Of a DNA stretch of 64,000 bases, positions 35,207-43,851 are shown piece after piece. Origin of the DNA: JAJPKK01 sp963747835 (lineage in GTDB: Bacteria > Pseudomonadota > Alphaproteobacteria > Rhizobiales > Xanthobacteraceae); contig CAVVGO010000001.1 in assembly GCA_963747835.1 (NCBI GenBank), positions 62,001-126,000 of the forward strand, read 5' to 3'. The notes below the pieces were generated by a model. The model did not search any database and was not told where the DNA came from. It was given only the letters and a program-made list of their open reading frames with translations. Positions within the stretch are counted from its first letter, which is position 1; every line of letters starts with the position of its first letter. The position numbers and the translations under genes were made by a program.

Positions 35207-37714
35207 TCAGAACTTCACCGCAGCTGTGGCTCGAACCGCAAACGGCTCGACCGGATGCAGAACACGGTCCGTCACGCCGGCCTGACACGCCGCTACGAGG
35301 TTCGCGACTCCGGCGTTCGGCACTGGCTGGGTGGTAGCATTGCACAGGGCATACAAAGGATCGGACTTGAGCAGCGATCCATAGGCGTAACTCGCCTGGT
35401 CGGTATTGGAGTTGAAGAGGTTGAGGATGTCGAGCTGAAGTCGCCACCCGTTCTCGAACCGGTAACCCAGCTGGGCATTGAAGATATTGAACGGCGGCGA
35501 CTTGAAGGCGTCGTCCTCGGTCAGCGGCCGCACGCCGATGTAGCGCCAGCGCAAAGCGCCGTACCAGCCGAGTTTGTCGCCGAGCGTAATGCCGGCGGAA
35601 CCGACGATCGACGGAGAATTGTAAACGTAATTGCCCGGGGCATTGCCGAGCTGGGCTGCCGGATAGCCGGTGAGCGACTGATAAATCGCGTCCTGAGCGT
35701 AGTCGTAACCGCCAAGAAACCGAGCACGTGAGAGCGACAGATTGGCGTCGATGTGCATCCAGGAGGTCGGACGGTAGTCGTTGGTGAACTCGATGCCCGA
35801 GCGCTCCGATGGCCGGCCCGCTGACGTCGTGCCGGTGTCACCGTCGAACACCAGTTCCGATGCCTGGTCCAGAATGAAGACGCTGACGGAAGAATCCAGG
35901 CCTTGCACCGCCTTGGTGCGAACCCCGACCTCGGCGCCGCGGGTGCGCACCAATAACGGGTCGGTGTTCAATGTCGGCGGCGCGACACCGGGATTGGCGA
36001 TGCGGTCAATGGGCTGCTCGGTATTTGTGGCGCCGCGCAAATCGTTGCTGTGGAATCCCATGCCGGCGCTGAGATAGAGCTCCGTCTTATAGACCGGGCC
36101 GAACGTCATGCTGGCCTTCGGGCTGCCGAGTGCGGCCTGCGCCTTTCCGGAATTGGCCGGGTCCAGGGTCGAATTGACGGTCCCCTCGAAGGCGTCGCCC
36201 CGCCACCCAAGCGTGGTCCGGTACCAACTCGTCCAATGGATCGTGTTTTCGGCATAGATGCCGACGCTGCCCTCGGTTACCTTGTCATTGAGGATGTTGG
36301 CCAGGAACATGCGCTGATAGGAGTCCACGAGAGTGAGATTGATGTCGTCGTAGCGGGTCTGAATGCCGAAGGTGGTTTCTGTGGGGATGCCCGCATAGGT
36401 GAATTTGTAGGTGCGCGAGGCGCTGATGCCACCGAGAACACGGTCGTCGCGCTGATGGGCTTGGTCGCCATAGAGGGGCGAACACGCGGCGGCATTCCAG
36501 CAGTTGGTAGTCGGGAACGGAACCCCGGCCGTCGTTAGCGCATTAGGCGTATCCCATTCGAAATTGTCGAAGAGATCGAGCGTGCTTTTGATAAAGTAGG
36601 CATTGGCCTTCCACGACCCCGAGTCGTCGGTTCCCGCGATGCGCCCCGACAGCGAGAAGCGGCTGACATCGCCGCCGTCGGTCGGATCGATTTCGCCATA
36701 GAGGCCGATCTGTCCGGTGGTGATGGCCCGCAGCGGCACCTGGTCGGTGGCATACCATTTGTTGGAATAGGCCATGCCGGTGACCGAGAAGCCGTCGGTG
36801 GCGGTGCCTTGCGCGTAGCGGATCAGGCCATTGATCTTGCGGACATCGTCGGGATGGTCCCACGGACCGTTATAGGCATTGGCTTCGACCGCCGCCATCA
36901 GGGTGCCCTGGTCGGTTTTGGTCGACGCCATGGTGAATAGCCGTTCGTAGCCGAAGCTTCCGAAGGTAAACGACGCCGTCCGCTCGACGCTGTCCCTTAG
37001 GCTGATGTGCAGGGAGCCGGCGTTGGCGAAGTCGCCCTCGTCGGCGAAATAGGGGCCCTTGCGGATATCGAGCGCATTGACGGTCTCCGGCATCAGCCAG
37101 TTCAGGTCGGTATAGCCCTGCCCGTGGATGTGGGTGCGCATGTTGATCGGCATGTCGTCCACATAGGTGGCGAGATCGGTGCCGTGATCGAGGTTGTAGC
37201 CACGCAGGTAATACTGGTTAGCCTTGCCTCCGTCCGAATGTTCGATGGCGACGAGGCCGGGCGCGGCTTCGACGATCTCACCCGGGCGCGTCACCGGACG
37301 CGCGAGAAGCTCGTCGCCGGTCACCCGCAACTGGCTCGCCGCCAACGACGGTGCCCCCGGGCCGCCAGAGCCCACGTTGGGCGTGCCGGACACCGGGGCC
37401 GGCTGGGTCGGACCGGCGGCCGCAGTAGGATTGGCGGTTTGGCCCGCGACGGGCGTTGCCGACTTGGGCTTCGGTTTGGCGCGCTTGGCGGCAACCGAGA
37501 TCGTGGGCAGCGTCTTTTCCGATTCCGGCGGCACGGCCGGCTCCGACGGTCCTGCCGGGGGAGTAGCAGGCTGGGCCGCCGGAGCCGGCTGCGAAGCAGG
37601 TGTCTCGGGACCGTTCTGGCCGTCGGATGGCCCGCTGAACGAACAGAGCGACAGCACGGCAACGCTTCCGATAATGCGATTGGGCGCCCGACAAACTCGC
37701 CACACCACTTCCAC
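35207..37714 (-). CDS. TonB-dependent outer-membrane receptor
   Basis: 835 residues. A signal region and a Pro/Ala-rich linker (about 40-110) precede the plug domain (RVTGDELLARPVTRPGEIVEA to DIRKGPYFADEGDFANAGS) and a 22-strand-style barrel ending RATAAVKF, with a terminal Phe as expected for BAM insertion. The plug includes several His (THIHGQGYTDLNWLMPE), as in receptors proposed to carry metal or metal complexes. Its neighbours (TonB system, His-rich protein, NiCoT permease, RcnR) suggest nickel or cobalt, but the ligand is not proven. Two G-tract operator-like sites lie about 210-240 bp before its start. Confidence 0.93.
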   Translation of the reverse strand: MEVVWRVCRAPNRIIGSVAVLSLCSFSGPSDGQNGPETPASQPAPAAQPATPPAGPSEPAVPPESEKTLPTISVAAKRAKPKPKSATPVAGQTANPTAAAGPTQPAPVSGTPNVGSGGPGAPSLAASQLRVTGDELLARPVTRPGEIVEAAPGLVAIEHSDGGKANQYYLRGYNLDHGTDLATYVDDMPINMRTHIHGQGYTDLNWLMPETVNALDIRKGPYFADEGDFANAGSLHISLRDSVERTASFTFGSFGYERLFTMASTKTDQGTLMAAVEANAYNGPWDHPDDVRKINGLIRYAQGTATDGFSVTGMAYSNKWYATDQVPLRAITTGQIGLYGEIDPTDGGDVSRFSLSGRIAGTDDSGSWKANAYFIKSTLDLFDNFEWDTPNALTTAGVPFPTTNCWNAAACSPLYGDQAHQRDDRVLGGISASRTYKFTYAGIPTETTFGIQTRYDDINLTLVDSYQRMFLANILNDKVTEGSVGIYAENTIHWTSWYRTTLGWRGDAFEGTVNSTLDPANSGKAQAALGSPKASMTFGPVYKTELYLSAGMGFHSNDLRGATNTEQPIDRIANPGVAPPTLNTDPLLVRTRGAEVGVRTKAVQGLDSSVSVFILDQASELVFDGDTGTTSAGRPSERSGIEFTNDYRPTSWMHIDANLSLSRARFLGGYDYAQDAIYQSLTGYPAAQLGNAPGNYVYNSPSIVGSAGITLGDKLGWYGALRWRYIGVRPLTEDDAFKSPPFNIFNAQLGYRFENGWRLQLDILNLFNSNTDQASYAYGSLLKSDPLYALCNATTQPVPNAGVANLVAACQAGVTDRVLHPVEPFAVRATAAVKF

Positions 37715-37897
37715 GCTCCCGCCGTACCGTGACCCATCCTGAAATTGGGGTTTGCAATATCCTAGGCAAGTATGGCGCCTTCCTAAAATCAGGCAAGAGA
37801 GAATTGTAGTATTTTTGATGAACGATCGAAATTACTATGTTGTTCAGACCTTGCGTCTACGCAAAATGTGAATTTTACTCACCCTAAAGTGCAAATA

Positions 37898-37957
37898 ATT
37901 ATAGCCGATCACATTACGAATACATACCCCCCTAGGTTATAATATATACCCCCCTAG
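37898..37957 (-). promoter_or_regulatory. Promoter and twin G-tract operators of the receptor gene
   Basis: ATACCCCCCTAG occurs at 37924-37935 and again at 37946-37957, exactly 22 bp apart. On the minus strand each reads as a G6 tract in an AT-rich setting (TAGGGGGGTATG), the general form of RcnR/FrmR-type operators. A TATAAT-like hexamer on the minus strand (plus-strand ATTATA, 37898-37903) lies just downstream, so a bound repressor would cover the -35 region. The RcnR-like gene is at 41610. Confidence 0.6.
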
Positions 37958-38074
37958 CCTATTATGCGGCAGGCGGCCCCACAGAGATCGTTTCAATCGG
38001 TCTATTGGGTTGAAGCGGAACGCGGGCGCTCCGACGCGGCGGTCATGCAGAAGCCGGGCGCTGTAAGCGTGTGT

Positions 38075-39029
38075 TCAGAACTCGTAGCCGATACGGAGCT
38101 TGAGTTGGTGCCGCTCGAAGTCCACGAGATCGAGCGCTCCCGGGATTCCGGTCGCTTTACCCCAGACCTGGAAATTCCACGCGGCCGAGAGCCAGCCTTT
38201 TTCGCCCAGCCGCGCATAGAGAGTCGGGCCAAGATAACCGCCCTGCCCGGAAAAGGTGTTCAATCCGGCACCCTCGTAACCCCGAAGATAACGCGCCTCC
38301 ACCCCAACCCACACACCCGGCAACATCCGAGCCGCAAGCGCCGTTCCGACGCCGAGCGTCGGTTCCTGCTCCGCTTCGCCGCTCGCGAGCAAGCGTGTCC
38401 GGTCGGTGTCGAACAGCAGGTTCATTGCGGCAAAGATTCTGTCAGGCAATATCTCGCGGTCGGCGCTCAGCAAATAAGCGATGCCGAAGTGGTCGGCTTT
38501 CACACCGCTTGTCTCATCGGCAAACCCCCAATGCGGCTCGATGCTCAACGTCAGGCCAAAAGGCGAGCGTTCGCGATCCAAGGCCCGAAACCGCGCATCG
38601 AACGACACCGACTGCACTGTCGCTTGCCGGCGGTCGTCCAAGCCGGTTACCCCGGCAATGTCGTAATAAGCAACCGTGGTCGCCGCCGAGATGCGGAAAT
38701 TCTGGAACGCCGTGTATTTGAACTCGAATTGCGAAGCGGCGTCACTGAAAGATCCAGTCCGTCTGCCGGCCCGAATCGTCGAGTTCTGCTTCGATCTCCT
38801 TTTGTCCGAGCGCGCCGACGTCGGATCCTTCGATGAATCCGAACAGATCTTCGGTATCGATGACGTCCTTGTTGATTTTGCTCCCGGTGTCTTCGGCACG
38901 AAGGGGCACCACGCCGTATGACATTGCGATCCCCACAATTGCCGTTCCGATTGCCCCGGCGAGTGTGTTGGATGGCGCCTTCTCCTCACGCCGAAGCGTC
39001 GCAGCCCACAGGCTTCGTGAAAACATCAA
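38075..39029 (-). CDS. Outer-membrane-like protein, frameshifted
   Basis: Two frames give one protein of about 317 residues. The first (start 39029) has a membrane or signal helix and EDLFGFIEGSDVGALGQKE. Near 38750 the protein changes frame and continues FEFKYTAFQNFRISAATTVAYYD, then many alternating strands to LKLRIGYEF, with a terminal Phe typical of outer-membrane barrels. Its function is unknown. It lies between the receptor and the His-rich protein on the same strand, so it may be part of the metal locus. Confidence 0.65.
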
Positions 39030-39090
39030 AGCTCCATGATTGTCGAATCCAAACTGGGCACGCGGCCGAAGGGGGCCAACGAAACGCGGT

Positions 39091-39498
39091 TTAGATGGAC
39101 AGCAGGAGCTTTGGCGGCCGCTCGAGTCGGCGCTGCTCAGCGTTCACAAGCAAGCGCGGCGGCAACGAGGCGGTCGCCACGATCAGAAAGCCATTTGTCT
39201 TAGCCGCAATCGCGTGAGGCAGAACGCCGGTGAGATGGTGATGCAAGGTGCAGCACTGGTCATTAGGATCGTCGGCGCCATGATCGTGTTGACCGTCTCC
39301 GTGATCATCGTTGTGAGCGTGATGGTGATGGACATGATCGGAGGCGCTTCCGGCGGCGATATCTTCAGCAATATCCAGCTGGCTCGCGAAAACATGCTTC
39401 AAGTGGATGCTGAATAAAGGAATGATCGACCCTGTCTGGGCAACTAAAAACAGCCACAATAGGCAGGAACCGATGCTGCGTGTTTTGAGAACGATCAT
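39091..39498 (-). CDS. Small His-rich protein
   Basis: 135 residues. A hydrophobic start (residues about 10-30) may be a signal or anchor. Residues about 53-88 hold the metal-binding stretch SDHVHHHHAHNDDHGDGQHD, and then DPNDQCCTLHHHLTG with paired Cys. That richness in His and Cys suggests Ni2+, Co2+, Zn2+ or Cu+ binding in the periplasm or at the membrane. Its place directly below the NiCoT permease on the same strand (46 bp) favours nickel or cobalt. Family name not recognised. Confidence 0.75.
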   Translation of the reverse strand: MIVLKTRSIGSCLLWLFLVAQTGSIIPLFSIHLKHVFASQLDIAEDIAAGSASDHVHHHHAHNDDHGDGQHDHGADDPNDQCCTLHHHLTGVLPHAIAAKTNGFLIVATASLPPRLLVNAEQRRLERPPKLLLSI

Positions 39499-39544
39499 TC
39501 GGCGGGTTCTTCCGGCAATTCATCGAAGTCTACTGCCATCGGAG

Positions 39545-40594
39545 TTAGGCAATCCTGGTCGTGGCGATGCCGATGCGACGGCAACGATAGACGAAAGCCG
39601 ACAGGATCCATGCAGCTACGAACACGCCAACGATCGTGAATCCGAATGTCGTAAAATCGTTACCCAGGCCGGCGATCGATCGCCACAGACGTCCTTCGAG
39701 CCCAGCATTGTCGACCAGCAAGCCGACAATCTGGATGCCTCCAACGAAGATCGCCACGGCAATGGAGGTAAACGTCATCGTGAAGTTGTACCAAAGCTTG
39801 CACACCGGATTAACAAGAGCCCAGCCGTAGGCCCGCACCATCAAAAAGCTGTCGGTGGTATCGATAAGCGTCATCCCGGCCGCAAAGAGCGCCGGAAATA
39901 CAAGTATCGACCACAGCAACTGGCCGTCGCCTGACTGACTGGCCGAAATGCCGAGCAGGCTTACTTCGGTCGTCGTGTCGAACCCCAGCCCGAACAGGAA
40001 TCCGAGCGGGTACATGTGCCATGGCTTCGAGATGGCCCGGAAGATCGGGCTGCAGAGCCGCGTCAGAATTCCGCCGGGCGGCCTCAGTGTGTCTGCCTCG
40101 TGTATCGCCAGGGGCTCATGGGGCGCGCGCTGAAAGGCTTTCCATATTTGGCCCAAAACGATCAGATTTGCGGAGCCAATTGCCAGCAGGAGAGCAGCCG
40201 ACACGGTTTTACCGATGGCACCCCCGATCGATATGAAGGCGCCGAGCCGGTCGTGTACGGCTGTCGCCATGAACGCGATGGCCAAAACGGCAAGGACCAC
40301 GACAGTCGAATGACCGAGTGAAAAGAAAAAACCCGCCGAGATCGGTTTCTGGCCGTCCTGAACGAGCTTCCTCACAACGTTGTCGATTGCTGCGATATGG
40401 TCGGCGTCTACTGCATGTCTCAGACCGAGCACATATGCGAGGATCGCGGCTCCAAACAATGCCGGCTTGTCGGAGAACAATGTCCACGCGCACACCCATG
40501 CCAACGCGTTACCCGCGACCAAGGTGGCGTAGATCACAATGGTCTTTGCTCGCGCGCTGCCCAAGCCGCCGAAAACGGAATTGTAAATCTTCAT
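39545..40594 (-). CDS. HoxN/NixA-family nickel/cobalt permease (NiCoT)
   Basis: 349 residues with eight membrane helices. The hallmark RHAVDADHIAAIDN is at residues 59-72, with second and third signatures GFFFSLGHSTVVV and LGFDTTTEVSLLG. NiCoT proteins take Ni2+ or Co2+ into the cytosol with high affinity. Start at 40594 is chosen because GGAG lies 7 bp ahead and the upstream frame is inside the cytochrome gene. It follows cytochrome c' by 41 bp and precedes the His-rich gene. Nickel would feed urease or hydrogenase, cobalt would feed B12, but no such genes are in the window. Confidence 0.92.
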   Translation of the reverse strand: MKIYNSVFGGLGSARAKTIVIYATLVAGNALAWVCAWTLFSDKPALFGAAILAYVLGLRHAVDADHIAAIDNVVRKLVQDGQKPISAGFFFSLGHSTVVVLAVLAIAFMATAVHDRLGAFISIGGAIGKTVSAALLLAIGSANLIVLGQIWKAFQRAPHEPLAIHEADTLRPPGGILTRLCSPIFRAISKPWHMYPLGFLFGLGFDTTTEVSLLGISASQSGDGQLLWSILVFPALFAAGMTLIDTTDSFLMVRAYGWALVNPVCKLWYNFTMTFTSIAVAIFVGGIQIVGLLVDNAGLEGRLWRSIAGLGNDFTTFGFTIVGVFVAAWILSAFVYRCRRIGIATTRIA

Positions 40595-40635
40595 TGCAGC
40601 TCCGGCATGCGAAGGCGGTTTATCGGCGCGGAAGC

Positions 40636-41160
40636 TCAATCCGTTTTCAGGTACGCGGCATGGCAGCTGTTGCAACCGGTGCGCAATTGCGCGATCGCGG
40701 CCTTGAGCTCGGTCTCGTTCGCCGCGCGGCTCGCCGTATAGGCGGACTTCGAGGCGGCCGCCGCCTGCCGGTAGAAGTCGGCAAACTTGCTCCACACCTC
40801 CGGAGACGCAAAAGTGTCGGTTACCGGATCCTTGTCGACGTTCGGCTTCCATTGGTTTGTCGCCGTCGGAAACAGATGAGGAAAGGCCATCAGAAACACC
40901 GAAATGGTGTCAGCATTTTCATGCGCTGCGTCGAGCTCGATCTTCCCGGCCGCAATCATCGCTTCGATCACGTCCATTTTTTCGCTGAGTGAATCCATCA
41001 TTGTCTTGCGGGCCAGAATCGCATCGCTTGGAGCGGGGAGGCTCTGATCCTGACCGAGCGCCACGGAGGAAATACCAAGAATGCTGACAATCGCCGCGAC
41101 GCGGCTGATTGTTTGGCTCGGGCGGCGAAACAGAGTGAGCTGAAAGTTCAGGCCTCTCAT
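40636..41160 (-). CDS. Cytochrome c'
   Basis: 174 residues from the ATG at 41160. Signal peptide, then a four-helix body and the C-terminal haem site CNSCHAAY, which is where cytochromes c' bind haem. Such proteins bind NO or CO or act in redox stress; a role in the metal locus is unclear. It is first in the minus-strand run towards hoxN. An operator-like G-tract (41280-41291) lies about 120 bp upstream, so it may be coregulated with the receptor. Confidence 0.88.
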   Translation of the reverse strand: MRGLNFQLTLFRRPSQTISRVAAIVSILGISSVALGQDQSLPAPSDAILARKTMMDSLSEKMDVIEAMIAAGKIELDAAHENADTISVFLMAFPHLFPTATNQWKPNVDKDPVTDTFASPEVWSKFADFYRQAAAASKSAYTASRAANETELKAAIAQLRTGCNSCHAAYLKTD

Positions 41161-41269
41161 TATATTCCCAGCTCCTTCGCCGCAGTTGTTTTTCCGTCGC
41201 CGCAGCAGCGGCATCCTGCGTTCAAGTGCGAAAGCGGTCAATATAAAACGGCTCTCGCCTGGTTTTTTT

Positions 41270-41291
41270 GGTTATAATATAGGGGAGTATG
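41270..41291. promoter_or_regulatory. Third G-tract operator-like site, between cytochrome c' and rcnR
   Basis: TAGGGGAGTATG at 41280-41291 matches 11 of 12 bases of the receptor-gene operator read on its minus strand (TAGGGGGGTATG). The 12-mer GGTTATAATATA just before it (41270-41281) also occurs exactly at 37935-37946 between the two receptor operators. It contains TATAAT. Repressor binding here could control cytochrome c'-hoxN, rcnR itself, or both. Confidence 0.55.
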
Positions 41292-41609
41292 ATTTACGTC
41301 GCCGCCCTGCGGAGATTGGGTATTTTGCAGGCTGGGTGATCGTATAGTATGCCGGACTATAGTTTGCAGCGTGCAACGTGCGTCGGCAAGTCGCGAAGCC
41401 GCATCAGCGCGGTCCACATCCGGCCCTGTCGCCGATCGGCTGCGTCGAGCGCAGTCGTTCCCTGGCCGTCAGCCGAAGGTGGCGTTGCCGCTGCGCAACC
41501 GGGCGAGAGCGCGACGCTGGATTTTGCTCTGCATCGGCCGCGACTTTGAAAGTGCTGGCGCTTGCGCGCGCAGTTCTGTTAAAACATGGGCAAACCCCTG
41601 GAGGCTTGC
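41292..41609. promoter_or_regulatory. Leader region of rcnR with an inverted repeat (318 bp)
   Basis: No supportable gene. TATAGT (41343-41348) and ACTATA (41356-41361) form a perfect inverted repeat around 7 bases. It may be another operator, a regulator-binding dyad or a small stem. The rest has no recognised feature until GGAGG before the GTG at 41610. Confidence 0.45.
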
Positions 41610-41888
41610 GTGTCCCATACCATTCGCGAGAAGACTAAACTGCTCAATCGCGTCCGCCGCATTCGCGGGCAGATCGAGGCGGTCGAACGCGCGCTCGAAC
41701 AGGAAATCGGCTGTTCCGACGTGTTGCAGCTTATCGCCGGCGCGCGCGGGGCCTTCAATGGCCTCATGGCGGAGGTCATGGAAGACCACATTCGCGCACA
41801 CGTTATCGATCCGGCGCATGAACCCGACGCCGAACGAGCCCACGCCGCCGCAGAACTGATCGACGTCGTGCGCTCCTACCTGAAATAA
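41610..41888 (+). CDS. rcnR: RcnR-type nickel/cobalt-responsive repressor (CsoR/RcnR family)
   Basis: 92 residues from GTG at 41610, which has GGAGG a few bases ahead and gives the family start SHTIREKTKLLNRV. The upstream ATG at 41586 is less likely. The RcnR metal ligands are all present: His3, Cys35, His60 and His64. Cys35 and the two later His are typical of the family, and His64 favours the Ni/Co branch over FrmR (which has Glu there). Apo-RcnR binds G-tract operators and releases on metal. It is divergent from cytochrome c'-hoxN, and three matching sites lie in the locus. Confidence 0.85.
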   Translation: MSHTIREKTKLLNRVRRIRGQIEAVERALEQEIGCSDVLQLIAGARGAFNGLMAEVMEDHIRAHVIDPAHEPDAERAHAAAELIDVVRSYLK

Positions 41889-41895
41889 TAAGGCG

Positions 41896-42528
41896 TCACT
41901 TCTTGCGGAACCGGTCGAGCCGTACGACTTCGCCGGTCGGAGTGTCCTTGCCGGCGTTATCCGGCGACGGGGCCGGGAACTTGGCGGAGTCTGCCGCAGG
42001 CGGTGTCGATTTGGTTTTCCTGATCGGTTCCTCGCCGGGCGCCGGCTTGCCCTTTTTTACGGCCGGAGCCGATTTTGCATCGGCGCGTGGCGGCACATCC
42101 GCCTTCTCTTCCGTCTTGGTCCCGGACTTGGCGTCGGATTTGGCCTCGGTTTCCGTCTTGGGGGTGCCGTCCGGCTCGACGGTAAATTGCAAGCCAAATT
42201 GAACCGAAGGGTCGAAAAAGGCCTTCACGGCCTTGAGCGGAATGTGCAGCCGCTCCGGGATGCCGTTGAATGCGAGCCCGACGTCAAAGTCTTCCTCGCC
42301 GACCGTCAGATCCCAGAATTGGTGCTGGAGCACGATCGTCATGTCCTCAGGATAGCTCGCTCTGAGCCGCGTCGACATGCGTACGCCGTCCGCACGCGTG
42401 TCGAAGGTAATGAAAAAGTGATGGTCGCCCGGGAGCCCCTTGACGGCGGCGTCGGTGAGGACGGTGCGGATCACGCCGCGGAGCGCATCCTGGGTCAGTA
42501 GATCGTAGCGGATATGGTCGACCGACAT
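41896..42528 (-). CDS. sspB: SspB-family ClpXP adaptor (alphaproteobacterial type)
   Basis: 210 residues from the ATG at 42528 (MSVDHIRYDLLTQDALRGVI). The globular N-terminal part (DHHFFITFDTRADGVRM, YPEDMTIVLQHQFWDL, FNGIPERLHIPLKAVKAFFD) is the SspB tag-binding fold. A long disordered Lys/Pro/Ala-rich stretch ends in a short C-terminal tail (VVRLDRFRKK) that would contact ClpX. It brings ssrA-tagged proteins to ClpXP. It lies directly downstream of the ssrA gene on the same strand, so tag and adaptor genes are neighbours. Confidence 0.88.
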   Translation of the reverse strand: MSVDHIRYDLLTQDALRGVIRTVLTDAAVKGLPGDHHFFITFDTRADGVRMSTRLRASYPEDMTIVLQHQFWDLTVGEEDFDVGLAFNGIPERLHIPLKAVKAFFDPSVQFGLQFTVEPDGTPKTETEAKSDAKSGTKTEEKADVPPRADAKSAPAVKKGKPAPGEEPIRKTKSTPPAADSAKFPAPSPDNAGKDTPTGEVVRLDRFRKK

Positions 42529-42679
42529 GCTTTCGTCCCATAGTTCCGGCGGGCCGCCGGCTGACGTCGAGAATGCTTTAAAACCTACAATTCGCAGGAG
42601 GGCCGCTCCGGGCCCCGGCACTCCGCGGCCGCCTCCTCACGCCTTTCACCACCGCGGGTTATCCGATTCGGGCCAACCC

Positions 42680-43075
42680 GCCCAGAAGGCCCGATCTCGA
42701 ACGAAGTGGGGGCTTCTGTTGCCAGGTGCCCCCGAACCCCGCCGGATGCTGCTAAGACATCAGGACTTTAAGTTCGGCATTTCAAACCGCTTACGCGGCC
42801 TGAGCAACCGGAGCATAGTTGTCGTTGGCAACTATTGCAGTGGCCCGATGACGGCGGAACCATACCGAGCAAAAGCACGCCCTTTACACCCTCGTCGATC
42901 CTGTTTCGCCCCCGTATCAGGTGTGTCAGCAGTCGGTAATCAATGAGCAGGAGCCTATCGCGTCGCGTTCCTGATCAGTGATTACCGGCTCCCCGACCTC
43001 TGATGGTGGAGGCGCCGGGTACTGCCCCCGGGTCCGAATGGTTTATTACGACGCCCATTTATCGCCATAGCCGGC
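42680..43075 (-). ncRNA. ssrA: Circularly permuted two-piece tmRNA
   Basis: On the minus strand the acceptor piece comes first (about 43075-43004), ending CGCCTCCACCA, with a T-arm CCGGG-GGCAGTA-CCCGG. An intervening segment (43003-42914) is followed by the coding piece, beginning GGGGGCG near 42913; this end pairs with CGCCTCC as a 7-bp acceptor stem. The resume frame at 42829-42791 encodes the tag ANDNYAPVAQAA and a TAA stop. This permuted layout is standard for alphaproteobacteria. The outer 5' and 3' ends are approximate. tmRNA frees stalled ribosomes and marks the product for ClpXP; sspB follows. Confidence 0.95.
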
Positions 43076-43242
43076 AAGCCGGCTCACTCAATATAGGCCC
43101 TATCGGTTGATGGAAAAAGAGGCCAGACGAGGCGGTGGCGCATTCGCCGAAAGAATTCGCCCTAAAGGGGCGGGAATAGAGGCGAAACGCGACGCCGAAC
43201 GGGAGGCTGGCCGTGGTAGCGCTGCGGCGCTAATGGTCGGCA

Positions 43243-43851
43243 ATGACCGACCCGATCGTGCCCGTAACGCCATCCGAACCGCAATTGATCCCGCATCCGC
43301 CGTCGGCTCCCCGGCCAACGGTCGGCGAACTGTTCGTCGCTTTTGCCCGCGTCTCGATCTCGAGCTTCGGGGGCGTTCTGGCGTGGTCGCGCCGCATGTT
43401 GGTCGACGACAAGTGCTGGATGACTCCCCAGGAATTCAATGACATCCTGGCGTTGTGCCAGTTCCTGCCCGGACCGAACATCGTCAACGTCTGTGCGGTA
43501 TTCGGGATGCGTGTGCGCGGCGTTCCCGGCGCGCTCGCCTGCCTCTTTGGATTGCTTGGTCCGTCGGTTGTGATGATGATTGCGGTCGGCACGCTCTACC
43601 GCCGTTTTGGGGCGCTGCCGGGGCTACGCGGCGTCCTTTCTGGTCTTGCCGCTGCGGCCGCCGGAATGATCATTGCGACCGCGGTGCAAATCGCCGAGCC
43701 GCTGATCCGGCGCCGCATCGGCTCCGCCCACGCGTTGGCGTTCGCAGCATTTGCGGGCGTCGGCTTGTTGCAGCTGAGCCTTCCGCTGGTGCTCCTCGTG
43801 CTGGTGCCGGCGAGCATCGGATTTGCATGGCGGCGTGCCGATGAAAAATGA
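43243..43851 (+). CDS. Chromate transporter, N-terminal half (CHR domain)
   Basis: 202 residues forming one CHR domain with about five to six membrane helices. The family signature is VGELFVAFARVSISSFGGVL, then WMTPQEFNDILALCQFLPGPN and GVPGALACLFGLLGPS. Split short-chain ChrA proteins pair with a second half from the next gene, which overlaps this one. Together they may export chromate or a similar oxyanion. No chrB regulator is nearby. Confidence 0.9.
   Translation: MTDPIVPVTPSEPQLIPHPPSAPRPTVGELFVAFARVSISSFGGVLAWSRRMLVDDKCWMTPQEFNDILALCQFLPGPNIVNVCAVFGMRVRGVPGALACLFGLLGPSVVMMIAVGTLYRRFGALPGLRGVLSGLAAAAAGMIIATAVQIAEPLIRRRIGSAHALAFAAFAGVGLLQLSLPLVLLVLVPASIGFAWRRADEK

Noticed and set aside
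37715..38074. Cobalamin riboswitch ahead of the TonB receptor
   Set aside because: No B12-box-like conserved segment or characteristic stems were found; the G-tract operators explain the region better.
37964..38836. Plus-strand frame of 290 codons opposite the barrel-like protein
   Set aside because: No motif and poor composition; the minus strand gives a barrel-like protein with a terminal Phe.
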